Origin: Paenibacillus sp. 1781tsa1 | GTDB taxonomy: Bacteria; Bacillota; Bacilli; Paenibacillales; Paenibacillaceae | Direction of reading: 5' to 3' | NCBI RefSeq assembly: GCF_024159265.1 | Contig: NZ_JAMYWY010000001.1 | Coordinates: 3,596,001 to 3,660,000, forward strand | DNA: 64,000 bases | Shown here: piece by piece, positions 1 through 9,485 of the stretch | How positions within the stretch are numbered: position 1 is the stretch's first letter | Layout: each line of letters opens with the position of its first letter | The notes under the pieces: generated by a model | What the model was told of the DNA's origin: nothing | Databases searched by the model: none | What the model saw: only the letters and a program-made list of their open reading frames with translations | Program-made: the position numbers and the translations under genes

Positions 1-694
1 TTTTCTCAATTTTGTATCCAATTCCCCATACCACCTTTAAATATTTTGGGTCTTTGGGATTGATTTCAATTTTTTCACGGATGTTTCTCACATGTACGGC
101 AACCGTATTCTCTGAAGTGAAGATCAGTTCATTCCACACGCGCTCATAAATCTCTTCGATTGAGAAAACTCTGCCTTTGTTCTCCATCAGCAGCTCCAAA
201 ATTTTGTATTCTTTCGGGGTTAGTTTGACGTCCTCACCATCTATCTCAACAGTCTTCGAGCTTTTGTTCAGCACGAGTCCTCTTACTTGAATGAGCTCAT
301 CCCTGTTTGACTGAAAGGAACCTAAATTCGTAAACCGGCGCAGCTGAGATCGGACTCTGGCAATCAGCTCTAGAGGATTGAACGGCTTCGTAATATAGTC
401 ATCAGCGCCCACGTTGAGTCCCAAAATCTTGTCGCTATCTTCTGACTTGGCGGAAAGCATAATGATCGGTATATTTTTGTTTTCACGAATTTTAAATGTC
501 GTTTTAATTCCATCGAGCTGCGGCATCATGTTGTCCATAATAATAAGATGAATGGTTTCTTGTTCAAGAATTTCCAGCGCCTCCAATCCGTTAGAGGCAG
601 TGAATACATCCACATCTTCACTTTTCAAATAAATAACGAGCGCTTCCCGAATTTCCGGTTCATCGTCTACAACAAGAATGTTATTAGTAGCCAT
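1..694 (-). CDS. OmpR/PhoB-family response regulator (3' end cut by window edge)
   Basis: Translating the minus strand from the ATG at 692-694 gives about 231 residues with no stop before the window edge. Residues 1-120 form a receiver domain: the N-terminus ILVVDDEPEIREAL supplies the acidic pair, the phosphoacceptor is Asp54 (IIMDNMMP), the conserved Lys sits in YITKPFNP. Residues 135-231 are a winged helix (LTPKEYKILELL, then VAVHVRNIREKIE and VWGIGYKIEK), so it is nearly complete; only a few residues or the stop are missing. It resembles VanR/PhoP-type regulators. The start overlaps the end of the upstream phosphodiesterase-like gene by 11 bases, so the two are probably cotranscribed. A partner histidine kinase may lie to the left of the window. 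The DNA targets are unknown. Confidence 0.9.
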   Translation of the reverse strand, partial: MATNNILVVDDEPEIREALVIYLKSEDVDVFTASNGLEALEILEQETIHLIIMDNMMPQLDGIKTTFKIRENKNIPIIMLSAKSEDSDKILGLNVGADDYITKPFNPLELIARVRSQLRRFTNLGSFQSNRDELIQVRGLVLNKSSKTVEIDGEDVKLTPKEYKILELLMENKGRVFSIEEIYERVWNELIFTSENTVAVHVRNIREKIEINPKDPKYLKVVWGIGYKIEK

Positions 695-1643
695 TGTTTC
701 TCACCTTCATCACGATATTTCTTATACTTGCTAATCCGGAACTCATGTATCGCGAAAATTCAACATGGCCGGGGGGAGCGTCTGCAAGCATTAGCTCCTC
801 TGGTGATTCTTCCTGATCCGTGTAAAACCCATGTACCCCAAACCTGGACAGAATCTGCATAACCGGTCTGCTGTTGACAGTGTGAACATAACTTTTTACC
901 CCAAACTTATTCAGTGCTGGAACTAAATTGGGGTTTAGATACACGCGGTATGCAGGCATGGCAACGGCTGTCAGTTGTTTGTCCCTTACGAATTCTACAA
1001 TACTTTCGGCGGAGGCGCCAGTTTTGTAAAGTGAATATATTTTGTTTGGAAAGGGGTGGATTCCCATAACCGTGTCATACATTTCCGGGCTGAAGATTTC
1101 AAATATAACCCGGTTGAGCAGTGCAGGATCCGTACGCCGAACCTCATTGACTAGATGCGCAAACTGCTGCTGAATTTGCTCTTTGCGGTATGCTTTCGTG
1201 TCCACAATTAAGTCAAAATCAGGATATTGTTTCATCAGCTGCAGTATGTCCGGCAGGGTAAGAGGGTGGAATCTTCCCATAATAAGCGAGTTTGCAAACT
1301 GAAGCTTGGTTACGTTTCGTCCGCGATGAGCGGCCAAGTCCGGCTGTAGCTTCTGCGACCAATCATGTCTGGCTACAAGCTTCCCGTCCGTCGTCTGCAC
1401 AAGATCAACCTCGAACAAACGGTACCCTCTATTGTAATTGGTTATAAATGCCTCATAAGAATTGGTGTAGCTAGCACCGTCAACTCCACCGAATGCATGT
1501 GCAATAAGCCTATTTTCCTGCCAGCCGCTGGTGCCAGCTATAGAACCCGGCTGATTTTGACCTGACCTTACAAGCCCCCAGTTGCACCAGATCATTCCCG
1601 CCGTAATGACTATGAGTAAGGTTAACATCATCGTTTTCTTCAT
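684..1643 (-). CDS. Secreted or membrane-anchored glycerophosphodiester phosphodiesterase-like protein
   Basis: A 319-residue protein. Residues 1-25 are a hydrophobic signal or anchor (MKKTMMLTLLIVITAGMIW). The GDPD-type TIM barrel follows: IAHAFGG with the catalytic-type His, NSYEAFITNYNRGYRLFEVDL with the Glu and Asp metal ligands, and DGKLVARHDW carrying the second His. This order (HA..G, E.D, H) is that of glycerophosphodiester phosphodiesterases and PI-PLC-like enzymes, which cleave glycerophosphodiesters or lipid head groups outside the cell. The C-terminal half contains FEIFSPEMY and YVHTVNSRP, typical of the barrel's later strands. An AAGGAG ribosome site lies 7 bases before the ATG. 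It overlaps the response regulator downstream, so the pair may sense or remodel envelope lipids or teichoic acid glycerophosphate. The exact substrate cannot be read from the sequence. Confidence 0.85.
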   Translation of the reverse strand: MKKTMMLTLLIVITAGMIWCNWGLVRSGQNQPGSIAGTSGWQENRLIAHAFGGVDGASYTNSYEAFITNYNRGYRLFEVDLVQTTDGKLVARHDWSQKLQPDLAAHRGRNVTKLQFANSLIMGRFHPLTLPDILQLMKQYPDFDLIVDTKAYRKEQIQQQFAHLVNEVRRTDPALLNRVIFEIFSPEMYDTVMGIHPFPNKIYSLYKTGASAESIVEFVRDKQLTAVAMPAYRVYLNPNLVPALNKFGVKSYVHTVNSRPVMQILSRFGVHGFYTDQEESPEELMLADAPPGHVEFSRYMSSGLASIRNIVMKVRNNGY

Positions 1644-1835
1644 TCGTTCTGCTCCTTCGTTATCCCGATGTAAGTCATGCTACAGGACGCAAATGAAGAA
1701 GGAGTGGTATAAAAACGAAGGAATTTATGAAGTTTGTACATGCACTATTCAATGACCCTGACCCAGCGTGGAGAAAACGCTATAAAAAGAGATTATATCT
1801 TTCGAGGGATTGTCTATTTAGCTTATTTTTTATTG

Positions 1836-1851
1836 TTCGAAAATTTTCGAA
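1836..1851. promoter_or_regulatory. Perfect 16-bp palindrome, putative operator 1 upstream of the NTF2-like gene
   Basis: TTCGAAAATTTTCGAA is a perfect palindrome. A near-copy, TTCGAAAATATTCGAA, lies 70 bp downstream at 1906-1921. Two such sites seven helical turns apart suggest cooperative or looping repressor binding. No matching regulator is adjacent. Confidence 0.5.
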
Positions 1852-1905
1852 TTATGTATTGCAGCTATGTGGGAAGTGTGTTATATTTCTTTTCAGACCA
1901 AACAG

Positions 1906-1951
1906 TTCGAAAATATTCGAACTGAAAACTATACTGCATAAGACAGTATAG
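1906..1951 (+). promoter_or_regulatory. Putative promoter and operators of the NTF2-like gene
   Basis: TTCGAAAATATTCGAA (1906-1921) overlaps a possible -35 (TTCGAA, 1906-1911). A -10 TATACT lies at 1930-1935 with an 18-base spacer. The -10 is inside a second inverted repeat, CTATACTG-N7-CAGTATAG (1929-1951). The gene starts at 1972. The layout (one palindrome on -35, another on -10) fits a tightly repressed promoter. Confidence 0.5.
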
Positions 1952-1971
1952 ACAATACAGGAGGTAATAAC

Positions 1972-2400
1972 ATGTCCAATACAGCAACCGCTGGCAATAC
2001 TACCAACTCTCTGAACACCGATGCAAACATCACGATGTTAAATAATTATTTCCGCTTGTTTGATGCATCTCGCACTGACGATCGGGCTATGAAGGACTTG
2101 TTATCCCTGTTCACGCAGGATGCTGAAATTGTTTCAAACGGTAGCAGTCGTACAGGATTCGAAGTAGTTATTAAGACTATTTATGAATACAATAAAGACA
2201 TTAAACATATGTGGGATGCATGGGTTATTCAGCCCGACGGCAGTTATCGAACTAACTGGGCAGTATGCGGTCAAGCAGTAGATGGCACGGTTTTCACCAA
2301 AGAAGGTATAGATATTATGCGTTTAAATGAAGAGGGAAAGATTATGTATATGAAGAACGTACAGACGACTGAAGATGCTTACAATGAATATTTCTCGTAA
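1972..2400 (+). CDS. NTF2-like/SnoaL-type fold protein
   Basis: A 142-residue protein with an ideal GGAGG site 8 bases before the ATG. It has the cone-shaped NTF2-like pattern: an N-terminal helix (MLNNYFRLFDASR), LSLFTQDAEIVSNGSSRTGFE, which matches the loop and strand that line the pocket, then alternating strands (MWDAWVIQPDGSYRTNWAVCGQ, GIDIMRLNEEGKIMYMKNVQ). This is a fold of ketosteroid isomerases, dehydratases and small ligand-binding proteins. The fold alone does not give a reaction. It is monocistronic: a terminator follows at 2491-2513 and two kinds of palindromic operator precede it, so it is probably induced by a small molecule. Confidence 0.7.
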   Translation: MSNTATAGNTTNSLNTDANITMLNNYFRLFDASRTDDRAMKDLLSLFTQDAEIVSNGSSRTGFEVVIKTIYEYNKDIKHMWDAWVIQPDGSYRTNWAVCGQAVDGTVFTKEGIDIMRLNEEGKIMYMKNVQTTEDAYNEYFS

Positions 2401-2490
2401 GATGAATATAGGTGGTTGTGACTTCATAGACCTCTGGTAAGCAACCATGGCTGACTTGCTACATAGTAACCTATTTTTTAAATCAGTAAG

Positions 2491-2513
2491 CTGCTAGCGA
2501 TAGCAGTTTTTTT
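2491..2513 (+). terminator. Intrinsic terminator after the NTF2-like gene
   Basis: CTGCTA-GCGA-TAGCAG hairpin followed by seven T. It ends the NTF2-like transcript before the PTS operon promoter. Confidence 0.85.
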
Positions 2514-2592
2514 ATTGTTTGTTTAGATGTCGGCTGATACAGTAATGGACGATAAAAGATCTCTCATGATAAGCGGACATCCATACAATTTG

Positions 2593-2640
2593 TTGCTTTT
2601 TGTCGAAGTGCATGCTATATTAGCGATGTAAACGTTTATT
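2593..2640 (+). promoter_or_regulatory. Promoter and cre-like CcpA site of the beta-glucoside PTS operon
   Basis: A -35 TTGCTT (2593-2598), 18-base spacer and -10 TATATT (2617-2622) put the start near 2629. ATGTAAACGTTTATT (2626-2640) matches the cre consensus WTGNAANCGNWNNCW except for one position and covers the transcription start, as expected for catabolite repression by CcpA. Confidence 0.6.
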
Positions 2641-2675
2641 TAAGACCTAAACAATATCATATATGATTCAATTTG

Positions 2676-2755
2676 GCGTGTTACTGTTCGGCAGGCAAGG
2701 CTTAAATTGGGTGGTTTGTACATGAAGTGTACCCGCCCTATTTAGGCCTTTTTTT
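2676..2755 (+). promoter_or_regulatory. RAT antiterminator site overlapping an intrinsic terminator
   Basis: TGTTACTGTTCGGCAGGCAA (2680-2699) closely follows the ribonucleic antiterminator consensus bound by BglG/LicT-family proteins. Its 3' arm overlaps the 5' arm of a terminator: GGCTTAAATTGGGTGG (2700-2715) pairs, with G-U wobbles, with CCGCCCTATTTAGGCC (2733-2748), followed by a seven-T run. When the antiterminator protein encoded at 4727 is active it should stabilise the RAT hairpin and allow read-through into the PTS gene. Confidence 0.85.
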
Positions 2756-2783
2756 ATGCACAATTTTAGGGGTGAGGTGTGGT

Positions 2784-4682
2784 ATGAATTACAAAGAAAC
2801 CGCAAAGGTTATTCTTGAAAATGTAGGCGGACAAGAAAATATCAATGATTTTCTGCATTGTTCCACCCGTTTAAGAATGAATTTGAAGGACCCGACCATA
2901 GCAAAAACTGAAGAAATTAAAGCCATGGATGGCGTCATGGGAGCCGTATACAGCGGGGGACAGTATCAGGTTATTATCGGTAACGATGTTAGTTATGTAT
3001 ATAATGAACTTAAACAAATAGTCACAATAAACACAGATGAAAATCCGGAGCCAAACAAGAAAAGAGATCTGAGCTTCAAAGGTTTGTTTGAGAGTTTTGC
3101 CGGATTGATTACGGGCATTTTCCAGCCGATCATTCCAGCAATCGCAGCAGCAGGGATGTTTAAAGCGTTGCTTTTGTTGTGTACATCCCTAGGCCTTCTG
3201 TCAAAAGAAAATCAGCTCTATGTGTTACTGTTTAATATCGCTGACGCGGCTTTTTATTTCCTGCCTGTTCTGCTGGCATACTCCAGTGCACAGAAATTTA
3301 AATCCAATCCTTATATTGCAGCCACACTGGCGGGGGGATTATTACACCCCAAAATGATCGCGCTGCTCGGAGGAGAAGTACCCGTCCACATCGCGGGTAT
3401 TCCTGTGCCTAACATCAGTTATGCATCCAGCGTTTTACCCATTATTCTGACAGTATGGCTTATGTCTTATGTCGAGAAATTCGCAGATAAGGTCTCACCG
3501 GGACCAGTGAAGATCTTCCTTAAACCTTTAATTGTTATTCTTGTCATGGCACCACTGGCTCTCACGGTTCTGGGACCAATTGGTAACTATTTGGGTGTAG
3601 GATTGTCGGACGGTTTATTCTGGATTCAAGGTAAAATCGGCTGGTTAACCGTTGTCATATTGGCTGTATTCCTTCCATTTATCGTCATGTTCGGAATGCA
3701 CAAAGTGTTTTATCCGGTTATTTTCGCAGCTATGGTTTCACCAGGCTATGAAACATTAATTCATAGTGCGATGCTTTCTTCTAACATGGCACAAGGCGCT
3801 GGGGCGCTTGCGGTCTGGTTCTTGGCTAAGGACAAGAAATTGAAGCAAGTTGCGTTACCAGCCGGTATATCGGGATTGTTTGGCATTACCGAACCAGCAC
3901 TGTACGGGGTGCATCTGCGGCTGAAGCGTACTTTGGTAGCTTGTATGATTGGAGCAGGCTCAGCAGGACTCTTTGCAGGTATTGTCAACTTGAAGGCTTA
4001 TGCTGCAGTCGGACCGGGTCTTGCTTCTTTACCCATGTTTATCGGGGCTGAAAATAACTTTACCTATGCGCTGATTACAGCAGCTATTTCTATCGCGGTT
4101 ACGCCAATTGCCGTTTATTTCATCGGCTTCAATGACCCCGGAGCAGAGTCTAATGCAAATGCTTCATCGGGAGGAACCACTCAGGCGGAAACAGCACCAG
4201 CAGCTCCGAAGAAAGAGAAATTGCAATCACGCTTGGTTGTCTTCTCCCCGATTGAAGGAGAGGCAATCCCGTTAAAGGCTGTGAACGATGAAGCATTCTC
4301 CCAAGAAGCGATGGGGAAAGGAATGGCGATCAAACCTTCCAAAGGTCAAGTCGTTGCTCCATTTGATGGAACAGTTCAAACCGTGTTTCGGACCAAACAC
4401 TCGATCGGCTTGAGATCGGTAGAAGGCATTGAACTTCTGATTCACATCGGAATTGATACTGTAAAATTAAAGGGTCAGCATTTTAATGTGGTTGTTCAAG
4501 AAGGCGACACGGTGAAACATGGCCAATTGATGATTGAATTTGATATGGAAGCTATTGAAAAAGCAGGCTACGATACAACAACACCTGTTATTGTAACAAA
4601 CAGTGGTGATTATCTTGAAATCCTTGGACATGAGCAAGCCGAAAAAATAGGACCTGAGACACCACTTATAACCATTTTGTAA
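2784..4682 (+). CDS. bglP: Beta-glucoside PTS transporter, EIIBCA
   Basis: A 632-residue phosphotransferase permease that imports and phosphorylates aryl-beta-glucosides. An upstream in-frame ATG at 2727 lies inside the terminator arm; the ATG at 2784 is preferred because GGGGTGAGG precedes it. Order of domains: EIIB (residues 1-85, FLHCSTRLRMN with phospho-Cys26), EIIC (about 100-460, many hydrophobic segments, GITEPALYG substrate loop), linker rich in Ala/Thr/Glu, then EIIA (about 480-632, IEGEAIPLKAVND and LLIHIGIDTVKLKG with phospho-His554). The length and B-C-A order match BglF/BglP. First gene of a three-gene operon with licT-like and GH1 genes, controlled by the RAT leader. BglF-type permeases also phosphorylate their antiterminator to hold it inactive; that is known for the family and inferred here. 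Confidence 0.95.
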   Translation: MNYKETAKVILENVGGQENINDFLHCSTRLRMNLKDPTIAKTEEIKAMDGVMGAVYSGGQYQVIIGNDVSYVYNELKQIVTINTDENPEPNKKRDLSFKGLFESFAGLITGIFQPIIPAIAAAGMFKALLLLCTSLGLLSKENQLYVLLFNIADAAFYFLPVLLAYSSAQKFKSNPYIAATLAGGLLHPKMIALLGGEVPVHIAGIPVPNISYASSVLPIILTVWLMSYVEKFADKVSPGPVKIFLKPLIVILVMAPLALTVLGPIGNYLGVGLSDGLFWIQGKIGWLTVVILAVFLPFIVMFGMHKVFYPVIFAAMVSPGYETLIHSAMLSSNMAQGAGALAVWFLAKDKKLKQVALPAGISGLFGITEPALYGVHLRLKRTLVACMIGAGSAGLFAGIVNLKAYAAVGPGLASLPMFIGAENNFTYALITAAISIAVTPIAVYFIGFNDPGAESNANASSGGTTQAETAPAAPKKEKLQSRLVVFSPIEGEAIPLKAVNDEAFSQEAMGKGMAIKPSKGQVVAPFDGTVQTVFRTKHSIGLRSVEGIELLIHIGIDTVKLKGQHFNVVVQEGDTVKHGQLMIEFDMEAIEKAGYDTTTPVIVTNSGDYLEILGHEQAEKIGPETPLITIL

Positions 4683-4690
4683 TATTAGTA

Positions 4691-4705
4691 GGGTGACATT
4701 CACCC
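4691..4705 (+). other. Small intercistronic hairpin between the PTS and antiterminator genes
   Basis: GGGTGA-CAT-TCACCC, no T run. It sits just after the PTS stop codon and before the licT ribosome site. It may protect the upstream message or mark a processing point; it is not a terminator on its own. Confidence 0.4.
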
Positions 4706-4726
4706 TGAACATAGAGGAGCATGGAT

Positions 4727-5566
4727 ATGAGAGTAGTTAAGGTTCTCAATACAAGTATTGTTCTGGCCAAGCGTAATGACAAGAAAGAAGTTATTGCGAT
4801 GGGCAAGGGAATCGGATTCAGAAGCAAACCTGGAGATATCATTAACGAAAATGAGATCGAAAAGGTATATGTCGTTGAGAATGAAGGCATGTCCTCGGAT
4901 ATAACAGCTCTGATGAAAGAGACGCCAAAGGAGTATTTAATTTTGGCAGACGAAATCATATCCTATGCAAAACAAGTATTATCAAGAGATCTCAGTGAAA
5001 ATCTATACTTTTCATTAACAGACCACCTTCATATGGCTGCCAAACGATTCAAATCCAATATTACGATACAAAATCGAATGTTATGGGAAGTTCAGAAATT
5101 TTACCCGCAAGAATTTCTCATTGGGAAGCAGGCATTAAAGTTTATCAAAGATAAACTTGAACTGGATTTGCCGGAAGAGGAGGCAGCCAACATTGCCTTC
5201 CATCTGGTCAATGCACAACAAACGGAACAGAACATGAGTCAGGTCATGATGATGACTAGCACCGTGAAAGATATTCTGAATATCATTCGTATTCATTATG
5301 GAATTGAGATGGACACGCTAAGTATTAACTATTCACGTTTTTTGACTCATCTGCAGTTTTTTGTTCAGCGATTACTGGAGAACACGATGCTTGAATCCAA
5401 GGATGATGAATTGCTGGAACGAATTTCAACCAAATATCCGGAGGAAAGCAACTGTGTGTCGAAGATCAACAACTACATTGGTGCCAAATTCGAACGGTTT
5501 ATGTCCAAGGAGGAGAGATTATACCTCATTATTCACATCAGCCGTGTGATGGACAGAACGGATTAA
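4727..5566 (+). CDS. licT: BglG/LicT-family transcriptional antiterminator
   Basis: A 279-residue RNA-binding antiterminator. Two ATGs, 4721 and 4727, compete; GAGGAG at 4714-4719 is adjacent to the first and 7 bases from the second, so 4727 (MRVVKVLNTSIVL) is chosen, which is also where family members begin. Residues 1-55 are the CAT RNA-binding domain (NTSIVLAKRNDKKEVIAMGKGIGF). PRD1 (about 65-170) and PRD2 (about 171-279) follow, with regulatory histidines visible in LTDHLHMAAKRF, NIAFHLVNAQQ, TLSINYSRFLTHLQFF and LYLIIHISRV. It should bind the RAT at 2676 and prevent termination when beta-glucosides are present. It is placed in the middle of its own operon, giving positive autoregulation. 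Confidence 0.95.
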   Translation: MRVVKVLNTSIVLAKRNDKKEVIAMGKGIGFRSKPGDIINENEIEKVYVVENEGMSSDITALMKETPKEYLILADEIISYAKQVLSRDLSENLYFSLTDHLHMAAKRFKSNITIQNRMLWEVQKFYPQEFLIGKQALKFIKDKLELDLPEEEAANIAFHLVNAQQTEQNMSQVMMMTSTVKDILNIIRIHYGIEMDTLSINYSRFLTHLQFFVQRLLENTMLESKDDELLERISTKYPEESNCVSKINNYIGAKFERFMSKEERLYLIIHISRVMDRTD

Positions 5567-7030
<1,464 letters not shown>

Positions 7031-7042
7031 TTATGAATGGGA

Positions 7043-7072
7043 AAGGGTGAACTAAGGTTCACCCTTTTTTCT
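7043..7072 (+). terminator. Intrinsic terminator of the beta-glucoside operon
   Basis: AAGGGTGAAC-TAAG-GTTCACCCTT with six further T: a 10-bp perfect stem 13 bases after the GH1 stop. Confidence 0.9.
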
Positions 7073-7150
7073 TGAGAGTCTTATTATTCTTGAGACTTGG
7101 ACACAGGATTCCTTATGCACTCTGAAGTCTCCGGCAGTGGTTAAACGCTG

Positions 7151-7447
7151 TCAGGACGGAATGTTCATAGCCGTTTGAATGTTTTTCAGGTCGAGCTGAA
7201 TTTGCTCTGGAATATGGAAGGGATGGTATAAGCCATGCTGTACCATATAATTTGATATCTTTTCATGAGAGTCAATGGCTTCATCGAGCTGTTTCATCAA
7301 AATTTGCTTGATTTCGGGAGTGGCACATTCGGTCACAGCCATGGCATAATTTCTGACTCCACTCTTGGCGTTTATCAACAGATCCATTGCGATCACATCA
7401 TCCGTTAGCGTATGAAGGCCTGCCATGTGTTCTAATATTGGGTTCAT
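7151..7447 (-). CDS. yraD: CotF-like spore coat family protein (YraD-like)
   Basis: A 98-residue, mostly helical protein of the CotF/coat-like family: NPILEHMAGLHTLTDDVIAM, LLINAKSGVRNYAMAVTECA, TPEIKQILMKQLDEAIDSHE. The signature I-x-MDLLxxAKxGVRNxAxAxTE also appears in the larger paralogue at 8824. Last gene of a five-gene minus-strand cluster whose order and sizes (80, 128, 378, 66, 98 residues) match my memory of B. subtilis yraG-yraF-adhB-yraE-yraD, a forespore-expressed set. It probably ends up in the developing spore. Ferritin-like helices are suggested by the spacing of His and Glu, but a metal role is not shown. AGGAG lies 8 bases before the start. Confidence 0.8.
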   Translation of the reverse strand: MNPILEHMAGLHTLTDDVIAMDLLINAKSGVRNYAMAVTECATPEIKQILMKQLDEAIDSHEKISNYMVQHGLYHPFHIPEQIQLDLKNIQTAMNIPS

Positions 7448-7458
7448 TTTGTTATCTC

Positions 7459-7659
7459 CTATACAGTCGCTTTAGTCAGCACTCCACCAAGCTCCTGAAG
7501 CTGCTGTTGTGATAATATCGCATCTTGTTGCAAAATTTGCTTGAGCTCCGGGTCGGTTACGAGAGCTTGCATGGTCTGGGATTTTGTCAGGCAAACCGTC
7601 TTGAATGCAGCAATTTCATGTACTTCGAGCACCTCATGCAATGCGTATTTGGAATTCAT
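7459..7659 (-). CDS. yraE: Small spore coat-like protein (YraE-like)
   Basis: A 66-residue all-helical protein: ALHEVLEVHEIAAFKTVCLT, KSQTMQALVTDPELKQILQQ, DAILSQQQLQELGGVL. It is a shorter paralogue of the 80-residue protein at 9222 (both carry EVHE/ELHE..A.FKT.C..KS..MQ.LV.D.ELK..). It pairs with the CotF-like protein just downstream as the 9222 gene pairs with 8824, so the cluster is two partner pairs around adhB. GGAGG lies 9 bases before its ATG; 11 bases separate it from the next gene. Function unknown beyond the spore association of relatives. Confidence 0.75.
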   Translation of the reverse strand: MNSKYALHEVLEVHEIAAFKTVCLTKSQTMQALVTDPELKQILQQDAILSQQQLQELGGVLTKATV

Positions 7660-7690
7660 TCGAATTATCCTCCCATGTATCTATCCATAT

Positions 7691-8827
7691 TTAAGGCTTT
7701 AAGATGACTTTAATACAATTGTCCGTTTTTGTATCGAACACTTCATAACCACGCTTGGCATCACTAAGGGGAATGACGTGTGTAACAATGTCGCCGGGGT
7801 CCACTTTTCCAGACGTAACCAACTCGTACATATACGGCATATAGTGAATAACTGGAGCTTGTCCGGAACGGATATTCACGTTTCGCTGCATGATGTCACC
7901 CAGTGGGAATCCGTTATAGCGTCCACCGTATACCCCAGTGACTTGAATGGTTCCGCCTTTGCGGACAGCCTGAGATGCAATGATAAATGCACTCATAGTA
8001 CCGCCTTGCAGTTTCAAACCGCTGGCTAAATACTCAAGATCACTCATCTTGCCGTCCATTCCTACTGCATCAATGACAACATCGGCGCCACCTTTGGTCA
8101 TTTCCTTGAGCGTATTGCCAATGTTCTGATCTTGTTCGAAGTTTACGATTTCGACGTTGTTCGTTCGCTTCGCATGCTGCAAGCGGTAATCGACATAGTC
8201 AACGGCAATGACCCGCTTTGCTCCTTTCAGCCAGCAGAATTTCTGGGCCAGGAGTCCGACTGGGCCGCATCCGAGCACGATGACCGTATCTCCATTTTTT
8301 ACGCCGGCATTATCTACACTCCAGAATGCCGTGGTCATGGCATCAGCGATCAAGCTTAGCTTTTCGTCCGGTTGTTCGCAGTTCTCAGGAATTTTGAAGT
8401 GGGTGAAATTGGCAAACGGAACCCGTAAATACTCAGCTTGCCCGCCAGAATATCCGCCGGTCGTTCCCGAGTAGCCGAAATATGCACCCATATCTCCGTT
8501 CTCGTTGGAATTGTCACATTGGCTTTCCAGCTGATTTTTGCAATAAAAGCATTCTCCACATGCGATGTTAAACGGGATGATTACACGGTCGCCTTTTTTT
8601 AGGTTTGTCACGCCAGGGCCTACTTCTTCTACGATCCCCATCGGCTCATGTCCGATGACATAGTTCTCCTGAAGGTTAGGGATCATCCCGTGAATCAGAT
8701 GAAGGTCAGAACCGCAAATGGCTGTACTGGTGATCTTTACGATCATATCGTCCGGTTTCTCAATCTTCGCATCCGGAACCTCTTTGACCACGACATTTTT
8801 AACCCCTTGATACGTTACCGCCTTCAT
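7691..8827 (-). CDS. adhB: Zinc-dependent alcohol dehydrogenase (AdhB-like)
   Basis: A 378-residue medium-chain dehydrogenase. The catalytic zinc ligands are in [12 protein letters not shown] and [12 protein letters not shown]. The structural zinc loop is [15 protein letters not shown]. The Rossmann NAD site is [22 protein letters not shown] followed by AVDYVDYRL, with an acidic residue after the second strand favouring NAD over NADP. The length equals the B. subtilis AdhB I recall. Formaldehyde or threonine-dehydrogenase-like relatives share this framework, so the substrate is open. It overlaps the upstream yraF-like stop by 4 bases (ATGA), which shows coupling to the coat-like genes; presumably it acts in the forespore. 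GGAGG is 9 bases before the start. Confidence 0.9.
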   Translation of the reverse strand: MKAVTYQGVKNVVVKEVPDAKIEKPDDMIVKITSTAICGSDLHLIHGMIPNLQENYVIGHEPMGIVEEVGPGVTNLKKGDRVIIPFNIACGECFYCKNQLESQCDNSNENGDMGAYFGYSGTTGGYSGGQAEYLRVPFANFTHFKIPENCEQPDEKLSLIADAMTTAFWSVDNAGVKNGDTVIVLGCGPVGLLAQKFCWLKGAKRVIAVDYVDYRLQHAKRTNNVEIVNFEQDQNIGNTLKEMTKGGADVVIDAVGMDGKMSDLEYLASGLKLQGGTMSAFIIASQAVRKGGTIQVTGVYGGRYNGFPLGDIMQRNVNIRSGQAPVIHYMPYMYELVTSGKVDPGDIVTHVIPLSDAKRGYEVFDTKTDNCIKVILKP

Positions 8828-9210
8828 GCTTTATGTCCTCCAATATGTTCATCTGGGGTCCGATCAAACATCCCTTTACGCGACGTATCTCCAGGGAACA
8901 GATTCATCTGCCCGATCATTACCGTATTATTCGCCGATAGCTGGTCGAGTTGGTACTGTTCATTCAGCTCATAGGGATGGAACCATTTTTTGCGAATCAT
9001 GAGCTCCGAGATTTCCTGGTGCATTGCGATTCCTTGTTTAAGCTGAGTGTGCAGAAGGGCTCTTACATCTGGTGAAGCTGTTTCCGTCAGGGCGATGGAC
9101 AAATTACGTACACCTTCCTTGGCACGAATAAGGAAGTCCATGGCAAAAGTCATATCTGCCATTTCCGGCATATTTAATGAATTAATCGGGTCTAAATAAT
9201 CGCTATTCAT
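8824..9210 (-). CDS. yraF: CotF-like spore coat family protein (YraF-like)
   Basis: A 128-residue helical protein of the coat-like CotF family, paralogous to the 98-residue protein at 7151: [60 protein letters not shown]. It has a longer C-terminal tail ([20 protein letters not shown]) that is polar and probably disordered. Coupled by a 4-base overlap to adhB. The spore role is inferred from family and synteny with B. subtilis yraF. Confidence 0.8.
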   Translation of the reverse strand: MNSDYLDPINSLNMPEMADMTFAMDFLIRAKEGVRNLSIALTETASPDVRALLHTQLKQGIAMHQEISELMIRKKWFHPYELNEQYQLDQLSANNTVMIGQMNLFPGDTSRKGMFDRTPDEHIGGHKA

Positions 9211-9221
9211 TTGAGTTCCCC

Positions 9222-9464
9222 TTAATGTGTTATAGGTGTCGGACTACTTGGAACAGGCGCTTGGAAAGGAGCTTTCGCATAAATGGCTTGCAGCTCGGCG
9301 ATCTGTTGTATGGACTCAGTGACGTCTTTCTGCATTAAAGCTTTTAGCTCTTGGTCAAAGACCAGGCCTTGCATCAGTTTTGACTTGGCGATGCACAGTG
9401 TTTTGAAGTTTAAAGCTTCATGCAGTTCCATCGATTCATGCGGCGCTAGTGTTGGGTTGTTCAT
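9222..9464 (-). CDS. yraG: Small spore coat-like protein (YraG-like), first gene of the cluster
   Basis: An 80-residue helical protein ([40 protein letters not shown]) with a Pro/Thr-rich tail. It opens the five-gene minus-strand cluster. Its ribosome site is exceptional: AAAGGAGGTGATC (complement of 9473-9485) is fully complementary to the 3' end of 16S rRNA, ending 8 bases before the ATG. Upstream, CATTTTA (complement of 9528-9534) fits a sigma-G-type -10 (CATnnTA) with a weak GGATC -35 at 9552-9556, 17 bases away; this forespore promoter is tentative. Confidence 0.75.
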   Translation of the reverse strand: MNNPTLAPHESMELHEALNFKTLCIAKSKLMQGLVFDQELKALMQKDVTESIQQIAELQAIYAKAPFQAPVPSSPTPITH

Positions 9465-9472
9465 GGAGAACT

Positions 9473-9485
9473 GATCACCTCCTTT
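9473..9485 (-). promoter_or_regulatory. Full-length Shine-Dalgarno of yraG-like gene
   Basis: AAAGGAGGTGATC on the minus strand pairs with 13 bases of the 16S 3' tail. Such length is unusual; most genes here use 5-7 bases. Confidence 0.75.

Noticed and set aside
1727..1951. Open frames in the region upstream of the NTF2-like gene
   Set aside because: They run through the palindromic operators and promoter, lack ribosome sites and read as low-quality protein.
7092..7131. GAGACTT...AAGTCTC hairpin as terminator of the coat-like cluster
   Set aside because: No T run on the minus strand after the stem, so termination there is not supported.
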